Of a DNA stretch of 64,000 nucleotides, positions 1 to 10,690 are shown piece by piece. The notes below the pieces were generated by a model. That model was not told the DNA's origin. It made no database searches and saw nothing but the letters and a program-made list of their open reading frames with translations. Numbering within the stretch: position 1 is the first letter of the stretch; the number at the start of each line of letters is the position of its first letter. The DNA comes from Oceanibaculum nanhaiense (GTDB lineage Bacteria > Pseudomonadota > Alphaproteobacteria > Oceanibaculales > Oceanibaculaceae), in the NCBI RefSeq assembly GCF_002148795.1, contig NZ_MPOB01000001.1:248001-312000 (forward strand), written 5' to 3'. Position numbers and translations under genes: made by a program.

Positions 1-1
1 G

Positions 2-268
2 CGTGTTGAAAGCCCGTCGGCCGAGGTGCAGGGCCATGGCGCCGGCCAGAAGAAGACCGTTCACGGCCGCGCCCATGTCGGCATCATGGGGCTGGAGCCG
101 GTTGGCAATTACGCCATCCGCATCAAGTTCGACGATCTGCACGACAGCGGCATCTTTTCCTGGCGCTATCTCTACGAACTGGGCGAGCGTCAGGATGAGC
201 TGTGGGCGAAATATCTGGCGGAGCTCGAGAAGCTCGGCCTGTCGCGCGAGCCGAAGCGGCGCTCCTGA
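2..268 (+). CDS. DUF971 family protein (C-terminal part)
   Basis: The gene runs in from the left edge, so its start is missing. The frame is open from base 2, and an internal ATG at 26 is not the real start because the residues before it (VESPSAEVQGHG) already fit the family. The visible 88 residues match the DUF971 / gamma-butyrobetaine hydroxylase N-terminal-like fold, with the typical 'VGNYAIRIKFDDLHDSGIFS' stretch followed by a Trp-Tyr-rich helix. Stand-alone DUF971 proteins have no settled function; some genomes place them with Mrp/ApbC-type Fe-S carriers, but that neighbour would lie outside the window. It converges on the UbiH-type gene, with only 6 bases between the two stops. Confidence 0.8.
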   Translation, partial: RVESPSAEVQGHGAGQKKTVHGRAHVGIMGLEPVGNYAIRIKFDDLHDSGIFSWRYLYELGERQDELWAKYLAELEKLGLSREPKRRS

Positions 269-274
269 GCGGCT

Positions 275-1498
275 TCAGCCGCCGATTGTGCCCATGGCGT
301 GGCGCATGAACAGCCGCTTCAGCGGCGGCAGCTGGTTGACGGCGGCGAGGCCCAGCCGGCGGGCCAGCCGGACCGGGGCGATATCGTTCGAGAACAGCCG
401 GTTTAGCCCGTCCGTCGCGGCGACCAGCGTCATCGTATCGACCCGCCGCCGCCGGTCATAATCGGCCAGCAGCGCCGCCGAACCGAGATCGAGGCCAAGC
501 CCTTGCGCTTCGGCCAGCAGCTCGACCAGCACCTCGACGTCGCGCAGGCCAAGATTGAGGCCCTGCCCGGCAATCGGATGGATGCCGTGCGCGGCATCGC
601 CGACCAGCGCCAGCCGGCGGTCGGTCATGCGTTCCGCCAGCAGCAGCGACAGCGGATAGTGCCAGCGCCGGCCGAGCAGTGTCAGCCTGCCGCAATAATC
701 GCCGAACCGCCGGTTCATCTCGGCGCTGAAGGCATCATCGTCCAGCGCCAGCATCTGCGGCACCAGATCGTCGCGCTCGGTCCAGACGATGGAGGCCCGG
801 TTCGGATGGCCCGGAATGCCGGTCATCGGCAGCAGCGCGAAGGGTCCGGCCGGCAGGAAGCGCTCATGCGCGATATTGCGGTGTGGCCGTTCCATTGACA
901 CCGAACACACGATGCCGGTCTGGCCGTAGCTCCAGCGCGTGACCTTGATGCCGGCCTCCTCGCGCAGCCGGGAGCCGCGGCCATCGGCGGCGATGGCGAG
1001 GCGTGCGGAGACAATGCGGCCATCGGCCAGCGTCGCGGCCACGCCATCTTGCCGGCGCTCCAGCGTCGCCACATTCATCGGCGCCAGCAGGGTCAGGCCC
1101 GGCACCTCGGCAAGACCATCGAACAAGGCGCGGCGAGTCACGGTATTCTCGACGATCCAGCCCATCGGCTGGTCGCCGACCTCGCGGTGGTCGTAATGCA
1201 GGAACAGGCGGGAATCGCCGTCGGATACCCTGATGTCGAGGATTGGACCGGCCTCCGGCACGATGCGGTCCCATAGACCGATGCGGTCCAGCAACTGCTT
1301 TGACCCCAGCGCGATGGCCGATCCGCGCCCGTCATAGGCGGCATCGGTCTGACTCTCGGCGGGCTCGCGGTCCACTGCCACGCTGCGTATGCCTTTCAGC
1401 GCCAGCGCCCGGCCCAGCGTCAGCCCGACCAGGCCGCCGCCGACGATCAGTATGTCGGTTTCGATTCGCATGCCGGTCTCGTTTTGCTGTGCGCTCAT
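275..1498 (-). CDS. UbiH/UbiF/Coq6-family FAD monooxygenase (ubiquinone ring hydroxylase)
   Basis: This 407-residue flavoprotein is of the usual length for aromatic-ring hydroxylases that add oxygen to the ubiquinone precursor. It has the N-terminal FAD Rossmann motif GGGLVGL near residue 20 and the second FAD signature 'ALVGDAAHGIHPIAGQGLNL' near residue 300, the latter diagnostic of the UbiH/UbiF/VisC/Coq6 group. The ATG at 1498 is used; a second ATG nine codons on is possible. Which ring position it hydroxylates cannot be read from sequence. Alphaproteobacteria often use one broad-specificity enzyme (UbiL or UbiM) for several positions. Ubiquinone genes ubiE and ubiB lie in the same window near 56-58 kb but in a separate unit. 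Confidence 0.88.
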   Translation of the reverse strand: MSAQQNETGMRIETDILIVGGGLVGLTLGRALALKGIRSVAVDREPAESQTDAAYDGRGSAIALGSKQLLDRIGLWDRIVPEAGPILDIRVSDGDSRLFLHYDHREVGDQPMGWIVENTVTRRALFDGLAEVPGLTLLAPMNVATLERRQDGVAATLADGRIVSARLAIAADGRGSRLREEAGIKVTRWSYGQTGIVCSVSMERPHRNIAHERFLPAGPFALLPMTGIPGHPNRASIVWTERDDLVPQMLALDDDAFSAEMNRRFGDYCGRLTLLGRRWHYPLSLLLAERMTDRRLALVGDAAHGIHPIAGQGLNLGLRDVEVLVELLAEAQGLGLDLGSAALLADYDRRRRVDTMTLVAATDGLNRLFSNDIAPVRLARRLGLAAVNQLPPLKRLFMRHAMGTIGG

Positions 1499-2156
<658 letters not shown>

Positions 2157-2173
2157 GGATTGCGGAGGAGGCA

Positions 2174-3541
2174 ATGATGATGGGGTTCAATAGGCTCGCT
2201 GCAAAGCTGAGCAGGGGGGTCGGGCTGGCGGCTCTGGTCGCTGTTCCGGTAGCGCTGACGGCGACACCCGCCGCCGCCGAGGTCTCGGCGGAAACGGCAT
2301 TCGTCTTCAACACGTTTTCGTTCCTGGTGTGCGGCGCGCTGGTCATGTGGATGGCCGCCGGCTTCGCGATGCTGGAATCGGGGCTGGTGCGGTCCAAGAA
2401 TACGGCCGCGATCTGCCTGAAGAACATCACGCTCTATTCGGTCGCCGGTATCATGTATTACCTGGTCGGCTACAGCCTGATGTACACGGATGTCAGCGGC
2501 TGGATCGGTTCCTTCGCGCTGTTCTACAACTCGTCCGACGCGGAACTGGCGCTGCTCGGTGCCGACGAGGCGACGGCCGAACAGGTCGCCGCCGTGGTCG
2601 ATAACGGTTATTCGGTGATGTCCGACTGGTTCTTCCAGATGGTGTTCGTCGCCACCGCGGCCTCTATCGTCTCGGGCACGCTGGCCGAGCGCATCAAATT
2701 CTGGCCGTTCATCATCTTCGTCGTCGTGCTGACGGCGATTCTCTACCCGATCCAGGGCTCGTGGACCTGGGGCGGTGGCTGGCTCAGCGAGATGGGCTTC
2801 AGCGACTTTGCCGGCTCCACCATCGTCCACTCCGTGGGTGGCTGGGCGGCCCTGACCGGCGCCATCATCCTCGGTGCGCGCAAGGGCAAGTACGCGGCCG
2901 ATGGCCGGGTCACCCCGCTGCCGGGCGCCAACCTGCCGCTGGCCACGCTGGGCACCTTCGTGCTGTGGCTGGGCTGGTTCGGCTTCAATGGCGGCTCGCA
3001 GCTGGCGCTGGGTTCGGCGCTGGATGCCACGGCGATGGCCATCGTGTTCTCCAACACCAACCTCGCGGCCTGCGGCGGCGTGATGGCGGCCTGCCTGCTG
3101 ACGCAGATCCTGTATGGCAAGATCGACCTCACCATGGCGTTGAACGGCGCCATCGGCGGCCTGGTGTCGATCACCGCCGGTCCGGACCTGACGCACCACT
3201 TCCTGTCGATCATCGTCGGTGCCATCGGCGGTATCCTGGTGGTGGTCACGGTGCCGCTGCTCGACAAGCTGAAGGTCGATGACGTGGTTGGCGCGATCCC
3301 GGCCCACCTTGTGTGCGGCATCTGGGGGACGCTGGCGGTCGGCATCTTCGGTGGCGGCAGCCTGGTGACCCAGGTGATCGGCATCGTGGCGATCGCCGTG
3401 TTCATGATCGTGACCAGCGCTATCCTCTGGCTGGTGCTGAAATTCACCATGGGCATCCGGGTCAGCGAAGAGGAAGAAGCACTCGGCCTCGACAAGGCGG
3501 AGCTGGGCCTCGAAGCCTATCCGGAGTTCGGCCGGAGCTAA
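2174..3541 (+). CDS. amtB: Ammonium transporter AmtB
   Basis: A 455-residue Amt/Rh-family channel for ammonium uptake in the inner membrane. The N-terminus (residues 1-36, ending in a run of Ala before EVSAETAF) looks like a cleaved signal peptide, as in other AmtB proteins. About eleven membrane helices follow. The twin pore histidines are present as His219 (motif STIVHSVGG) and His378 (motif AIPAHLVCGIWG). A GGAGGAGG ribosome site lies just before the ATG at 2174; two further ATG codons follow directly. It is co-transcribed with glnK and ends at a rho-independent terminator. The C-terminal tail that contacts GlnK is acidic and of normal length. Confidence 0.96.
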   Translation: MMMGFNRLAAKLSRGVGLAALVAVPVALTATPAAAEVSAETAFVFNTFSFLVCGALVMWMAAGFAMLESGLVRSKNTAAICLKNITLYSVAGIMYYLVGYSLMYTDVSGWIGSFALFYNSSDAELALLGADEATAEQVAAVVDNGYSVMSDWFFQMVFVATAASIVSGTLAERIKFWPFIIFVVVLTAILYPIQGSWTWGGGWLSEMGFSDFAGSTIVHSVGGWAALTGAIILGARKGKYAADGRVTPLPGANLPLATLGTFVLWLGWFGFNGGSQLALGSALDATAMAIVFSNTNLAACGGVMAACLLTQILYGKIDLTMALNGAIGGLVSITAGPDLTHHFLSIIVGAIGGILVVVTVPLLDKLKVDDVVGAIPAHLVCGIWGTLAVGIFGGGSLVTQVIGIVAIAVFMIVTSAILWLVLKFTMGIRVSEEEEALGLDKAELGLEAYPEFGRS

Positions 3542-3593
3542 GCCCCCGGCTCTAAGCCCTCGGCTGGGCTTCGCTCAAGCCGAGAAGAAACTG

Positions 3594-3626
3594 GCCCGGG
3601 CGGTCGATTCCGTCCGGGCTTTTTCT
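3594..3626 (+). terminator. Rho-independent terminator after glnK-amtB
   Basis: A ten-base-pair GC-rich stem (GCCCGGGCGG / CCGTCCGGGC, one G-U pair) with a six-base loop is followed by five T. It lies 52 bases after the amtB stop and reads rightward. Confidence 0.85.
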
Positions 3627-3681
3627 TGGCTTCCGCCAGAAGCTAACATCAGGACTCAACGAACTGGCTTAGCCTTCTGTA

Positions 3682-3709
3682 TTGTCTTTACCTTTTTCGC
3701 CGGTATAGT
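3682..3709 (+). promoter_or_regulatory. Candidate housekeeping promoter for the dapC-ftsK-lolA unit
   Basis: A -35 element TTGTCT (3682-3687) is followed after 16 bases by a -10 element TATAGT (3704-3709). It lies between the amtB terminator and the aminotransferase start, and the predicted start site is near 3716. Confidence 0.55.
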
Positions 3710-3782
3710 GCGTTTGGAGGGATTACCGGGATGGTAGCCCCCTTTTGCCATTTTGTTAGGCACCGCTTTACTGGGCACCGCG

Positions 3783-4988
3783 ATGATCAACGACCGGTTG
3801 GACGCTCTTGCCGATTATCCGTTCCGCAAGCTGAGCACGCTGCTCGACCCGATCAAGCCGGTCAGCAACGACGCGCCGCTGCTGCTGTCGGTGGGTGAGC
3901 CGCAAAATCAGCCGCCCGCCTTCATCAACGAGGTGATCGCGGAGAATGGCCATCTCTGGAACAAATATCCGCCAGCCCTGGCGACGCCGGCCTATCGCCA
4001 GGCTGTCGCCGACTGGCTGACGATGCGCTACAAGCTGCCCGCCGGCTTCGTCGATCCCGACCGCAATGTGGTGCCGGTGCCGGGCTCGCGCGAGCCGCTG
4101 TTCATGCTGGCGCTGGTGACGATTCCGGCGGCCAAGGGCGGCGGCAAGCCGGTGGTGCTGGTGCCCAGCCCCTCCTATCACGTCTATCGCGGCGCGGCGC
4201 TGGCGGCGAACGCCGAGACGGTCTATCTGCCGGCGACCGCGGCCACCAACTTCCTGCCCGATCCGGAGAGTGTGTCGAAGGATGTGCTGGAGCGCACTGC
4301 GCTCTGTTACCTGTGCACCCCGTCCAACCCGCAGGGCACGGTGGCGGACATCGCCTATCTGAAGAGATGGATCAAGCTGGCGCGCGAGCATGATTTCGTG
4401 CTGGCGGTCGATGAATGCTACGCGGAAATCTATGACGCGCTGCCGCCGACCGGCGCGCTGGAGGCCTGTGCGGCGCTGGGCGATGGGCCGAACGGCACGC
4501 CGATGGATAATGTCGTGGTGTTCCATTCGCTGTCCAAGCGCTCCTCGGCGCCGGGCCTGCGCGCCGGCTTCATCGCCGGCGATGCCAAGGTGATGGCGCG
4601 CTATGGCGAACTCATCAGCTATGCCTGCACGCCGATGCCGCTGCCGCTGGTGGCCGCCGCCACGGCGCTGTGGCGCGATGAGGCGCATGTCCGCGAAAAT
4701 CAGGCGATGTATCGCCGCAACTTCGATATCGCGACCCGGCTGCTGGACGGCAAGGCAGGCTATTTCCGGCCGCAGGCGGGGTTCTTCCTGTGGCTCAATG
4801 TCGGCGATGGCGAGGCGGCCTGCGCGCGGCTGTGGAAGGAGGCGGCGATCCGCAGCCTGCCCGGCGGCTATATGGCGGTGCCGGACGCGAACGGGGTCAA
4901 TCCCGGCGCGCCCTATCTGCGCATCGCCCTGGTTTATGACAATGACACGATGGAGGATGCGCTCGGCCGTTTGGCGCGCGCGCTCTGA
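3783..4988 (+). CDS. Class I/II PLP aminotransferase, DapC-like (N-succinyl-diaminopimelate or aspartate type)
   Basis: A 401-residue PLP-dependent fold-type I aminotransferase. The PLP lysine is Lys252 in the motif [16 protein letters not shown], and the cofactor aspartate lies in the '[12 protein letters not shown]' stretch. The N-terminus [17 protein letters not shown] with '[10 protein letters not shown]' is typical of the proteobacterial group annotated as DapC, which makes N-succinyl-LL-2,6-diaminopimelate in lysine and peptidoglycan synthesis. The ATG at 3783 was chosen because the family starts there; an upstream TTG at 3753 is unlikely. The ribosome site is weak. The gene stands 17 bases before ftsK. 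A general aspartate aminotransferase role cannot be excluded. Confidence 0.8.
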   Translation: MINDRLDALADYPFRKLSTLLDPIKPVSNDAPLLLSVGEPQNQPPAFINEVIAENGHLWNKYPPALATPAYRQAVADWLTMRYKLPAGFVDPDRNVVPVPGSREPLFMLALVTIPAAKGGGKPVVLVPSPSYHVYRGAALAANAETVYLPATAATNFLPDPESVSKDVLERTALCYLCTPSNPQGTVADIAYLKRWIKLAREHDFVLAVDECYAEIYDALPPTGALEACAALGDGPNGTPMDNVVVFHSLSKRSSAPGLRAGFIAGDAKVMARYGELISYACTPMPLPLVAAATALWRDEAHVRENQAMYRRNFDIATRLLDGKAGYFRPQAGFFLWLNVGDGEAACARLWKEAAIRSLPGGYMAVPDANGVNPGAPYLRIALVYDNDTMEDALGRLARAL

Positions 4989-5005
4989 CCATCCCGGAGG
5001 GGCCG

Positions 5006-7441
5006 ATGGCGACCACCAGCAACGCGACGACCCGGACCGTGCTCTTTCCGCCCGGTTTCGCGGCCTTCCTGAAGCGCCGTGCACGTGAGGCCGCCGGTCT
5101 GGCGCTGATCGCGCTGGCCGTTGCGCTGGTGCTGTCGATGGCGAGCTATCATCCGCAGGATCCGTCTCTCAACACCGCCAATACCGGTCCCGTGCACAAT
5201 TGGCTGGGCTATCCCGGCGCGCTGGCGGGCGACCTTCTGCTGCAGACGCTGGGCCTGTCGGGCGGCCTGCTGGCGCTGGTCATTGCCGCCTGGGGCTATC
5301 GCATCCTGGCCCGGCTGGGCGTGGCGCGCGCTGTCCTGCGCGTCGCCCTGCTGCCGCTGGGGCTGCTGCTTGCGGCGATGGCGCTGGCGATCGTGACGCC
5401 GCCCGCCGGCTGGCCGCTGGTCAGTGGCCTGGGCGGCTTCACCGGCACGCTGCTGCTGGCCAAGGCGGGCGGGCTGCTGCCGCTGCTCGGCGCCTCGGTC
5501 GAGCTGGCGCTGGTCGGTCTGGCGGCGGGGCTGCTGGCGGCCTTGCTGCTGCTCTACACGCTGGGTTTCTCGCTGCGCGAATGGTGGGGGCTGATGCGGC
5601 GCAGCGCGCGCATGGCCTGGGCCGGCGGCGCGCTGACCTATCGCGGCGCTGCCGCCAGCGGGCGTCTGGGCGGGCGCCTGGGCGGGGCCGCCGCCAGGGC
5701 GGGTTACGACCTGGCCCGCAAGGGGCTGCGGCAGGAGCCGTCGCTGAAAGGGAATGTGCTGTCGCGCCGCCGCGCCGAGGAGGACACGAAGAACGGGGAC
5801 GAGATCGTCCCCCGTGCCGCCCGAGGCCCGCGCCTGGAACTGCCGCGCGAGCCGGCAGCCGCCGCGCCGAAGGAAGCGCGGCTGGAGAAGCGCAGCCCGG
5901 CCAAGAGCGCCTCGAAGCAGAAATCGCTCGACCTTGCCCCCAGTGGCGATTTCGAACTGCCGGAGATGGAACTGCTGACGCCGGCGCCCACGCGGCGCAG
6001 TGGCCCGCAGCCGGAAGGGCTGGAGGCTAATGCCCGGCTGCTGGAGACCGTGCTGTCGGATTTCGGCGTAAAGGGCGAGATCGTGAAGATCCGGCCCGGC
6101 CCGGTCGTTACCCTGTACGAGCTGGAGCCGGCGCCTGGCACCAAATCCTCGCGCGTCATCGGCCTGTCCGACGACATCGCCCGCTCGATGAGCGCGGTGT
6201 CGGTGCGCGTCGCTGTGGTCCCCGGCCGCAGCGTCATCGGCATCGAGCTGCCGAACCAGAACCGCGAGACCGTGTTCCTGCGCGAGGCCTTCGAATCGGA
6301 CGCCTATGAGCGCAGCGCCGCCAAGCTGCCGCTGGCGCTGGGCCATGATATCGGCGGCGTCCCGGTGATCGCCGACCTTGCCCGCATGCCGCATCTGCTG
6401 GTTGCCGGCACCACCGGTTCGGGCAAGTCGGTGGCGGTGAACGCGATGATCCTGTCGCTGCTCTACAAGCTGCCGCCGGAGCGCTGCCGCTTCATTATGA
6501 TCGACCCGAAGATGCTGGAACTGTCGATCTATGACGGTATTCCGCATCTGCTGGCGCCGGTTGTCACCGACCCGTCCAAGGCGGTGGTGGCGCTGAAATG
6601 GACGGTGCGGGAGATGGAGAACCGCTACCGCGCCATGTCGAAGCTCGGCGTGCGCAATATCGACGGCTACAACCTCCGCCTTGCCGAGGCGCGCAAGAAG
6701 GGCGAGGTGCTGAAGCGCCGCGTGCAGACCGGCTTCGACGCCGATACCGGCAAGCCGGTGTTCGAGGATGAGACGCTGGATCTGGAGCCGCTGCCCTACA
6801 TCGTGGTGGTGGTGGACGAGATGGCCGACCTGATGCTGGTCGCCGGCAAGGATATCGAGGCGGCGATCCAGCGGCTGGCGCAGATGGCGCGCGCGGCGGG
6901 CATCCACATCATCATGGCGACGCAGCGCCCCTCGGTCGATGTCATCACCGGCACGATCAAGGCGAACTTCCCGACTCGCATCAGCTTCCAGGTCACCTCC
7001 AAGATCGACAGCCGCACCATCCTGGGCGAGGGCGGGGCGGAAACCCTGCTCGGCCAGGGCGACATGCTCTACATGGCCGGCGGCGGCCGTCTGACCCGCG
7101 TGCACGGCCCCTTCGTCAGCGATGGCGAGGTCGAGGATGTGGTGCGCCACCTGAAGGCGCAGGGCGTGCCCGACTATGTCGAATCGGTGACCGAGGATGA
7201 CGATCTGGGCGGCGACATCGCCGGGCTGTCGGGCGATGGCGAACGCGACGATCTGTTTGACCGCGCGGTCGAGCTGGTGGCGCGCGAGGGCAAATGCTCG
7301 ACCAGCTTCATCCAGCGCTATCTGCAGATCGGTTATAACCGGGCCGCCCGCATCGTCGAGCGCATGGAGGCGGAAGGCATGGTTTCCAAGGCCAACCATG
7401 TCGGCAAGCGTGAGGTTCTGCTGCGCGAACCCGACGAGTGA
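5006..7441 (+). CDS. ftsK: DNA translocase FtsK
   Basis: An 811-residue septal DNA pump that moves chromosome dimers and activates XerCD at dif. Four membrane helices fill roughly residues 25-205. A charged, low-complexity linker (about 210-340) follows, then the motor. Walker A is GTTGSGKSV at residues 468-476 and Walker B is [11 protein letters not shown]. The C-terminal winged-helix gamma domain (about residues 740-805, motif [19 protein letters not shown]) recognises polar KOPS-type sequences. A GGAGG ribosome site precedes the ATG. The stop overlaps the region before lolA, and ftsK-lolA adjacency is common in proteobacteria. Confidence 0.97.
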   Translation: MATTSNATTRTVLFPPGFAAFLKRRAREAAGLALIALAVALVLSMASYHPQDPSLNTANTGPVHNWLGYPGALAGDLLLQTLGLSGGLLALVIAAWGYRILARLGVARAVLRVALLPLGLLLAAMALAIVTPPAGWPLVSGLGGFTGTLLLAKAGGLLPLLGASVELALVGLAAGLLAALLLLYTLGFSLREWWGLMRRSARMAWAGGALTYRGAAASGRLGGRLGGAAARAGYDLARKGLRQEPSLKGNVLSRRRAEEDTKNGDEIVPRAARGPRLELPREPAAAAPKEARLEKRSPAKSASKQKSLDLAPSGDFELPEMELLTPAPTRRSGPQPEGLEANARLLETVLSDFGVKGEIVKIRPGPVVTLYELEPAPGTKSSRVIGLSDDIARSMSAVSVRVAVVPGRSVIGIELPNQNRETVFLREAFESDAYERSAAKLPLALGHDIGGVPVIADLARMPHLLVAGTTGSGKSVAVNAMILSLLYKLPPERCRFIMIDPKMLELSIYDGIPHLLAPVVTDPSKAVVALKWTVREMENRYRAMSKLGVRNIDGYNLRLAEARKKGEVLKRRVQTGFDADTGKPVFEDETLDLEPLPYIVVVVDEMADLMLVAGKDIEAAIQRLAQMARAAGIHIIMATQRPSVDVITGTIKANFPTRISFQVTSKIDSRTILGEGGAETLLGQGDMLYMAGGGRLTRVHGPFVSDGEVEDVVRHLKAQGVPDYVESVTEDDDLGGDIAGLSGDGERDDLFDRAVELVAREGKCSTSFIQRYLQIGYNRAARIVERMEAEGMVSKANHVGKREVLLREPDE

Positions 7442-7533
7442 GCGGTTTGACGCCATTGCGGCAGAATCGGCCCATTCAGGGCCATTTTGCGGCACGCCTT
7501 GCGTGCTTCGCTACCGCACCCCATCTCCGTGTC

Positions 7534-8187
7534 ATGCGAAACTTCCCCCTACTCGCATCGCTGGTCGCCGGCCTCCTGCTCCTGTCCGCTCCCCCCTCCA
7601 CTGGGCAGGCAGCGGGGCCGGCGAACACAGCACCCAGCCTTTCCGCCGCGGACCGTGAGACGGTTCAGCGCCTGGAAACCTATCTGAATAACATCAAGAC
7701 CATGCAGGCCGACTTCCAGCAGATCGCCTCCACCGGGCAGAGCGCCAGGGGCATCTTCTATTTGTCCCGGCCGGGCAAGCTGCGTGTGCAGTACACCGAG
7801 CCGGAACCGGCCTTCCTGCTGGCGAACCAGAATCTCCTCGTCTATGTCGATGAGACGCTCGGCCAGGAAAGCTATGTTCCAACCGGTTCGACGCCGGTCT
7901 CCTTCCTGCTGGCCGACACCATCAGCCTTGATGGCGATGTCCGCATCGAGCGCGTGCAATCCAGGGACAATGTGATCCGGGTCGGGCTGGTGCAGCGCGA
8001 CGATCCGGATGCCGGCGCGCTGACGCTGGTGTTCAGCGACCTGCCGCTGGAGCTGCGGCAATGGACGGTGACCGACGCGCAGGGCGTTAAGACCACCATC
8101 GCGCTGAACAATACGAGCTATGGCCGCAAGCTCGATCCCGACCTGTTCGAGTATCAGCAGAAGCCGGTGCAGGGGCCGCGCAACTGA
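7534..8187 (+). CDS. lolA: Outer-membrane lipoprotein carrier LolA
   Basis: A 217-residue periplasmic chaperone that carries lipoproteins from LolCDE to the outer membrane. The ATG at 7534 gives a proper signal peptide (MRNFPLLASLVAGLLLL and a small-residue cleavage zone near residues 25-30). An in-frame GTG at 7438 that overlaps the ftsK stop would bury this signal behind 32 residues and is less likely. The LolA core is recognisable by 'LNNIKTMQADFQQ', 'GIFYLSRPGKLRVQY' and 'LVYVDETLGQESYVP'. There is no lipobox cysteine, as expected for LolA. It follows ftsK directly and is the last gene of the unit. No LolB is visible in the window, which is usual for alphaproteobacteria. Confidence 0.93.
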   Translation: MRNFPLLASLVAGLLLLSAPPSTGQAAGPANTAPSLSAADRETVQRLETYLNNIKTMQADFQQIASTGQSARGIFYLSRPGKLRVQYTEPEPAFLLANQNLLVYVDETLGQESYVPTGSTPVSFLLADTISLDGDVRIERVQSRDNVIRVGLVQRDDPDAGALTLVFSDLPLELRQWTVTDAQGVKTTIALNNTSYGRKLDPDLFEYQQKPVQGPRN

Positions 8188-8227
8188 CGGCTCCGCCTTC
8201 GATACGCCCGATTTCGATACGATAACG

Positions 8228-9013
8228 TTACGTTTTGCGGAAGGGGCGGGCCAGCAGTGCGGCGAAGCCGCCGTCGCGCGCCTCGCCTTCCAGCCCAATC
8301 TCCATATCCAGCCGCCGCGATTCCAGATTGCGGGAGCCGAACAGCGGATCCCAAAGGCTGAGGATGGTGGCGTAGTTCGAATCCGTGTCGCGCCGCACCG
8401 CGTGATGGTGCATCCAGTGGATCGAGGGTGTGACCACGATCCGGGCCAGCGCTTTTTCCAGTCTTTCGGGCAGCCGCAGGTTGGAATGGTGGAAGATCGA
8501 CGCCATCAGCACCAGCGTCTCGAAAACCAGCACGGAAACCAGCGGGATATCGAACAGCATGATGATGGCCGCCCGCGCCAGCGCCGACAGCACCACCTCG
8601 CCGAAATGGAAGCGCACGGCGGAAGTTGCGTCGAGGAACCGGTCGAGGTGATGCACCGCATGGAAACGCCACAGCAAGGGCAGCTCGTGATTGGCGCGAT
8701 GCCACCAGTAGATCAGGAAATCCAGCAGCAGGATATCGGCCAGCAGTGCCCAGCCGCCGCGCAGCGCGTCCGGCCGCCAGCCCAGCGTGTGCTGGCTGGC
8801 CCATAGCGACACCGGCACCACGACCAGCGGCGACAGGCCGGCATTCAGCAGCCACAGCCCGGCATTGCGGGCGAGGCGCGGCAGGCCACGGGCTTCCGCT
8901 GGCCGGTCGGCGGCCGGCAGCAGCCGCTCCCCGGCCAGGAACAGCGCGATCCACAGGCCGACAGCGAGGCCTTTCCAGGCCAGCAGGGTCTCGATGGGCA
9001 AGGGCGACTCCAT
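8228..9013 (-). CDS. Sterol desaturase / fatty acid hydroxylase family membrane protein
   Basis: A 261-residue membrane-bound di-iron oxygenase. Histidine clusters typical of the superfamily are seen in order: HRANHELPLLWRFHAVHHLD, then HHSNLRLP, then HWMHHH. They surround two or three pairs of hydrophobic helices. These enzymes hydroxylate or desaturate lipids such as fatty acids, sterols or carotenoids; the substrate here is unknown. The start at 9013 is preferred because the conserved protein begins MESPLPIETLLAWKG; the longer frame from 9064 adds 17 atypical residues. It converges on lolA. Confidence 0.85.
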   Translation of the reverse strand: MESPLPIETLLAWKGLAVGLWIALFLAGERLLPAADRPAEARGLPRLARNAGLWLLNAGLSPLVVVPVSLWASQHTLGWRPDALRGGWALLADILLLDFLIYWWHRANHELPLLWRFHAVHHLDRFLDATSAVRFHFGEVVLSALARAAIIMLFDIPLVSVLVFETLVLMASIFHHSNLRLPERLEKALARIVVTPSIHWMHHHAVRRDTDSNYATILSLWDPLFGSRNLESRRLDMEIGLEGEARDGGFAALLARPFRKT

Positions 9014-9133
9014 GGCAGCAAACAGAACTAGACATAATCCGTCCGCATGCCTGCCGCCACTCACGAGCGCGGGAGCGGGAAAGACAGTGCCACCCCTTGC
9101 CCTGACAGGCCGGGGATGCTAGCTGAATCAGCC

Positions 9134-9916
9134 ATGACAAAGCGCGACATGCCACCGCTGATCGGCGTCACCGCCTGCCGCAAGCTGCCGGGCGAACTGC
9201 CGATCCATACGGTGTCGGAGAAATACATCACCTGCGTGACCGATGCCGCCGGCGGTTTGCCGTTGCTGATTCCGGCCTTGGCGGAACGCCTCGACCTGCC
9301 GGCGCTGGCCGAGCGGCTGGACGGGTTGCTGCTGACCGGCAGCCCGTCGAATGTAGAGCCGCATAATTATGGCCGGCCCGACCTCGATCCCGGCGATGCC
9401 TGCGACGGTGCGCGCGATGCGACGACGCTGCCGCTGATCCGCGCGGCGATTGCCGCCGGCGTGCCGGTGCTGGCGATCTGCCGCGGCATCCAGGAGCTGA
9501 ATGTGGCGCTGGGCGGCAGCCTGCACCAGCACATCCAGAACATGCCAGACAAGCTCGATCACCGGATGCGGCGTGACGTCGAACTCGATGCCAAGTACCG
9601 TCCGGCGCATTCCATCGACATCACCGAGGGTGGCGTGCTGCACCGGCTTCTCGGCACACGCAGCGTGCTGGTGAATTCGCTGCACGCGCAGGGCATCGAC
9701 CGGCTGGCCGAGGGGCTGGCGGTCGAGGCGGTGGCGCCGGACGGCATTGTCGAGGCGGTCAGCGTGACCGGCGTCAGGGCCTTCGCGCTGGGGGTGCAGT
9801 GGCACCCGGAATGGCCGGTGCCTTACAATGCGGTCTCTCAGGCGCTGTTCGAGGCATTCGGCGCGGCCTGCCGGGCGCGTGTCGCGGCGCGCTTCGGCTC
9901 GCTGAGCGCGGCCTGA
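9134..9916 (+). CDS. Peptidase C26 / gamma-glutamyl-gamma-aminobutyrate hydrolase-like protein
   Basis: A 260-residue class I glutamine amidotransferase-like hydrolase of the PuuD group, which cleaves gamma-glutamyl bonds. The nucleophile Cys116 sits in the elbow AICRGIQELNV, and the partner histidine and glutamate are in 'GVQWHPEW'. The start MTKRDMPPLIGVTACRK matches relatives; an upstream ATG at 9116 is possible. No other polyamine-degradation gene lies next to it, so the true substrate is open. It is followed after 3 bases by the flavin reductase, which suggests co-transcription. Confidence 0.85.
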   Translation: MTKRDMPPLIGVTACRKLPGELPIHTVSEKYITCVTDAAGGLPLLIPALAERLDLPALAERLDGLLLTGSPSNVEPHNYGRPDLDPGDACDGARDATTLPLIRAAIAAGVPVLAICRGIQELNVALGGSLHQHIQNMPDKLDHRMRRDVELDAKYRPAHSIDITEGGVLHRLLGTRSVLVNSLHAQGIDRLAEGLAVEAVAPDGIVEAVSVTGVRAFALGVQWHPEWPVPYNAVSQALFEAFGAACRARVAARFGSLSAA

Positions 9917-9919
9917 CCG

Positions 9920-10663
9920 GTGGCGGGTGCAGGACAGCAGGAGCGGCTTTGCCGCGTGCTTGAGGTCACGCCGCTGGCGCGGGCGACCAGTCTGGTCCGG
10001 CTGATGCCCCTGGACGAGACGCCGTTCGATTTCCGGCCCGGCCAATATGCGTCCCTCGCTTTTCCCGGCCAGCCGCCGCGCGATTATTCCCTCGCCGGCA
10101 TGCCGGGCGAATCGCATCTCGACTTCCATATCCGGCAGGTCGGCGAGACCGGCCCCAGCGCCTATGCGCAGGCGGCGCTGCATGCCGGCGATCCGGTGCG
10201 GCTGGAGGGTCCCTTCGGGCAGGCCTATTGGCGCGAGAATCATGACGGGCCGATGCTGCTGATCGGCGGCGGCACCGGCCTTGCCCCGATGATCGCCATT
10301 GTAGAAACCGCGCTTGCGGCGGGGGTGGAAACACCCGTTCATCTCTATGCCGGCTTTCAGGACGAGCCGGACGTCTATTACGAGGACAGGCTGCACGCAC
10401 TGGAAGCGCGGCACGGCAACCTCTCCGTCACCTATGTGCTGTCCGCGCCGGAAGAAGCCACGGATCGCCGCACTGGCTTCGTGCATCTGGCGGTGGCTGA
10501 GGATCATGCGGATTTCGCCGGCTTCAAGGCCTATCTGGCGGGGGCGCCGGTCATGGTCGAGGCGGCGGTCTCAATGCTGGTTGCACGCGGGCTGAAGCCG
10601 GCCGATATTCATGCCGATCCGTTTTACGGCGCATCCGATCCGGCCGCTGTCCGGCGCGCCTGA
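9920..10663 (+). CDS. FAD/NAD(P)H oxidoreductase of the ferredoxin reductase type
   Basis: A 247-residue two-domain reductase. An FAD-binding beta barrel (residues 1-105, with FRPGQYASL and RDYSLAGMP) is followed by an NAD-binding Rossmann domain (GGGTGLAPMIAI, then 'VYYEDRLHALE'). No [2Fe-2S] cysteine motif is present, so it likely passes electrons to a separate ferredoxin, a flavin or an oxygenase. The relatives known by name are NAD(P)H-flavin reductases and CDP-6-deoxyglucoseen reductase-like proteins. The start is a GTG 3 bases after the previous stop. The partner is not evident nearby; the di-iron hydroxylase at 8.2-9.0 kb is on the opposite strand. Confidence 0.82.
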   Translation: MAGAGQQERLCRVLEVTPLARATSLVRLMPLDETPFDFRPGQYASLAFPGQPPRDYSLAGMPGESHLDFHIRQVGETGPSAYAQAALHAGDPVRLEGPFGQAYWRENHDGPMLLIGGGTGLAPMIAIVETALAAGVETPVHLYAGFQDEPDVYYEDRLHALEARHGNLSVTYVLSAPEEATDRRTGFVHLAVAEDHADFAGFKAYLAGAPVMVEAAVSMLVARGLKPADIHADPFYGASDPAAVRRA

Positions 10664-10690
10664 CTTCCTTCCATCCAGCGAGGATTTTCG

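Noticed and set aside
4934-7495. Long minus-strand open frame of 853 codons opposite ftsK
   Set aside because: It is Gln/His/Arg-rich low-complexity sequence typical of the antisense of GC-rich genes, and ftsK on the other strand is certain.
7438-7533. GTG start for LolA overlapping the ftsK stop
   Set aside because: It would put 32 non-signal residues before a perfect signal peptide that starts at the ATG at 7534.
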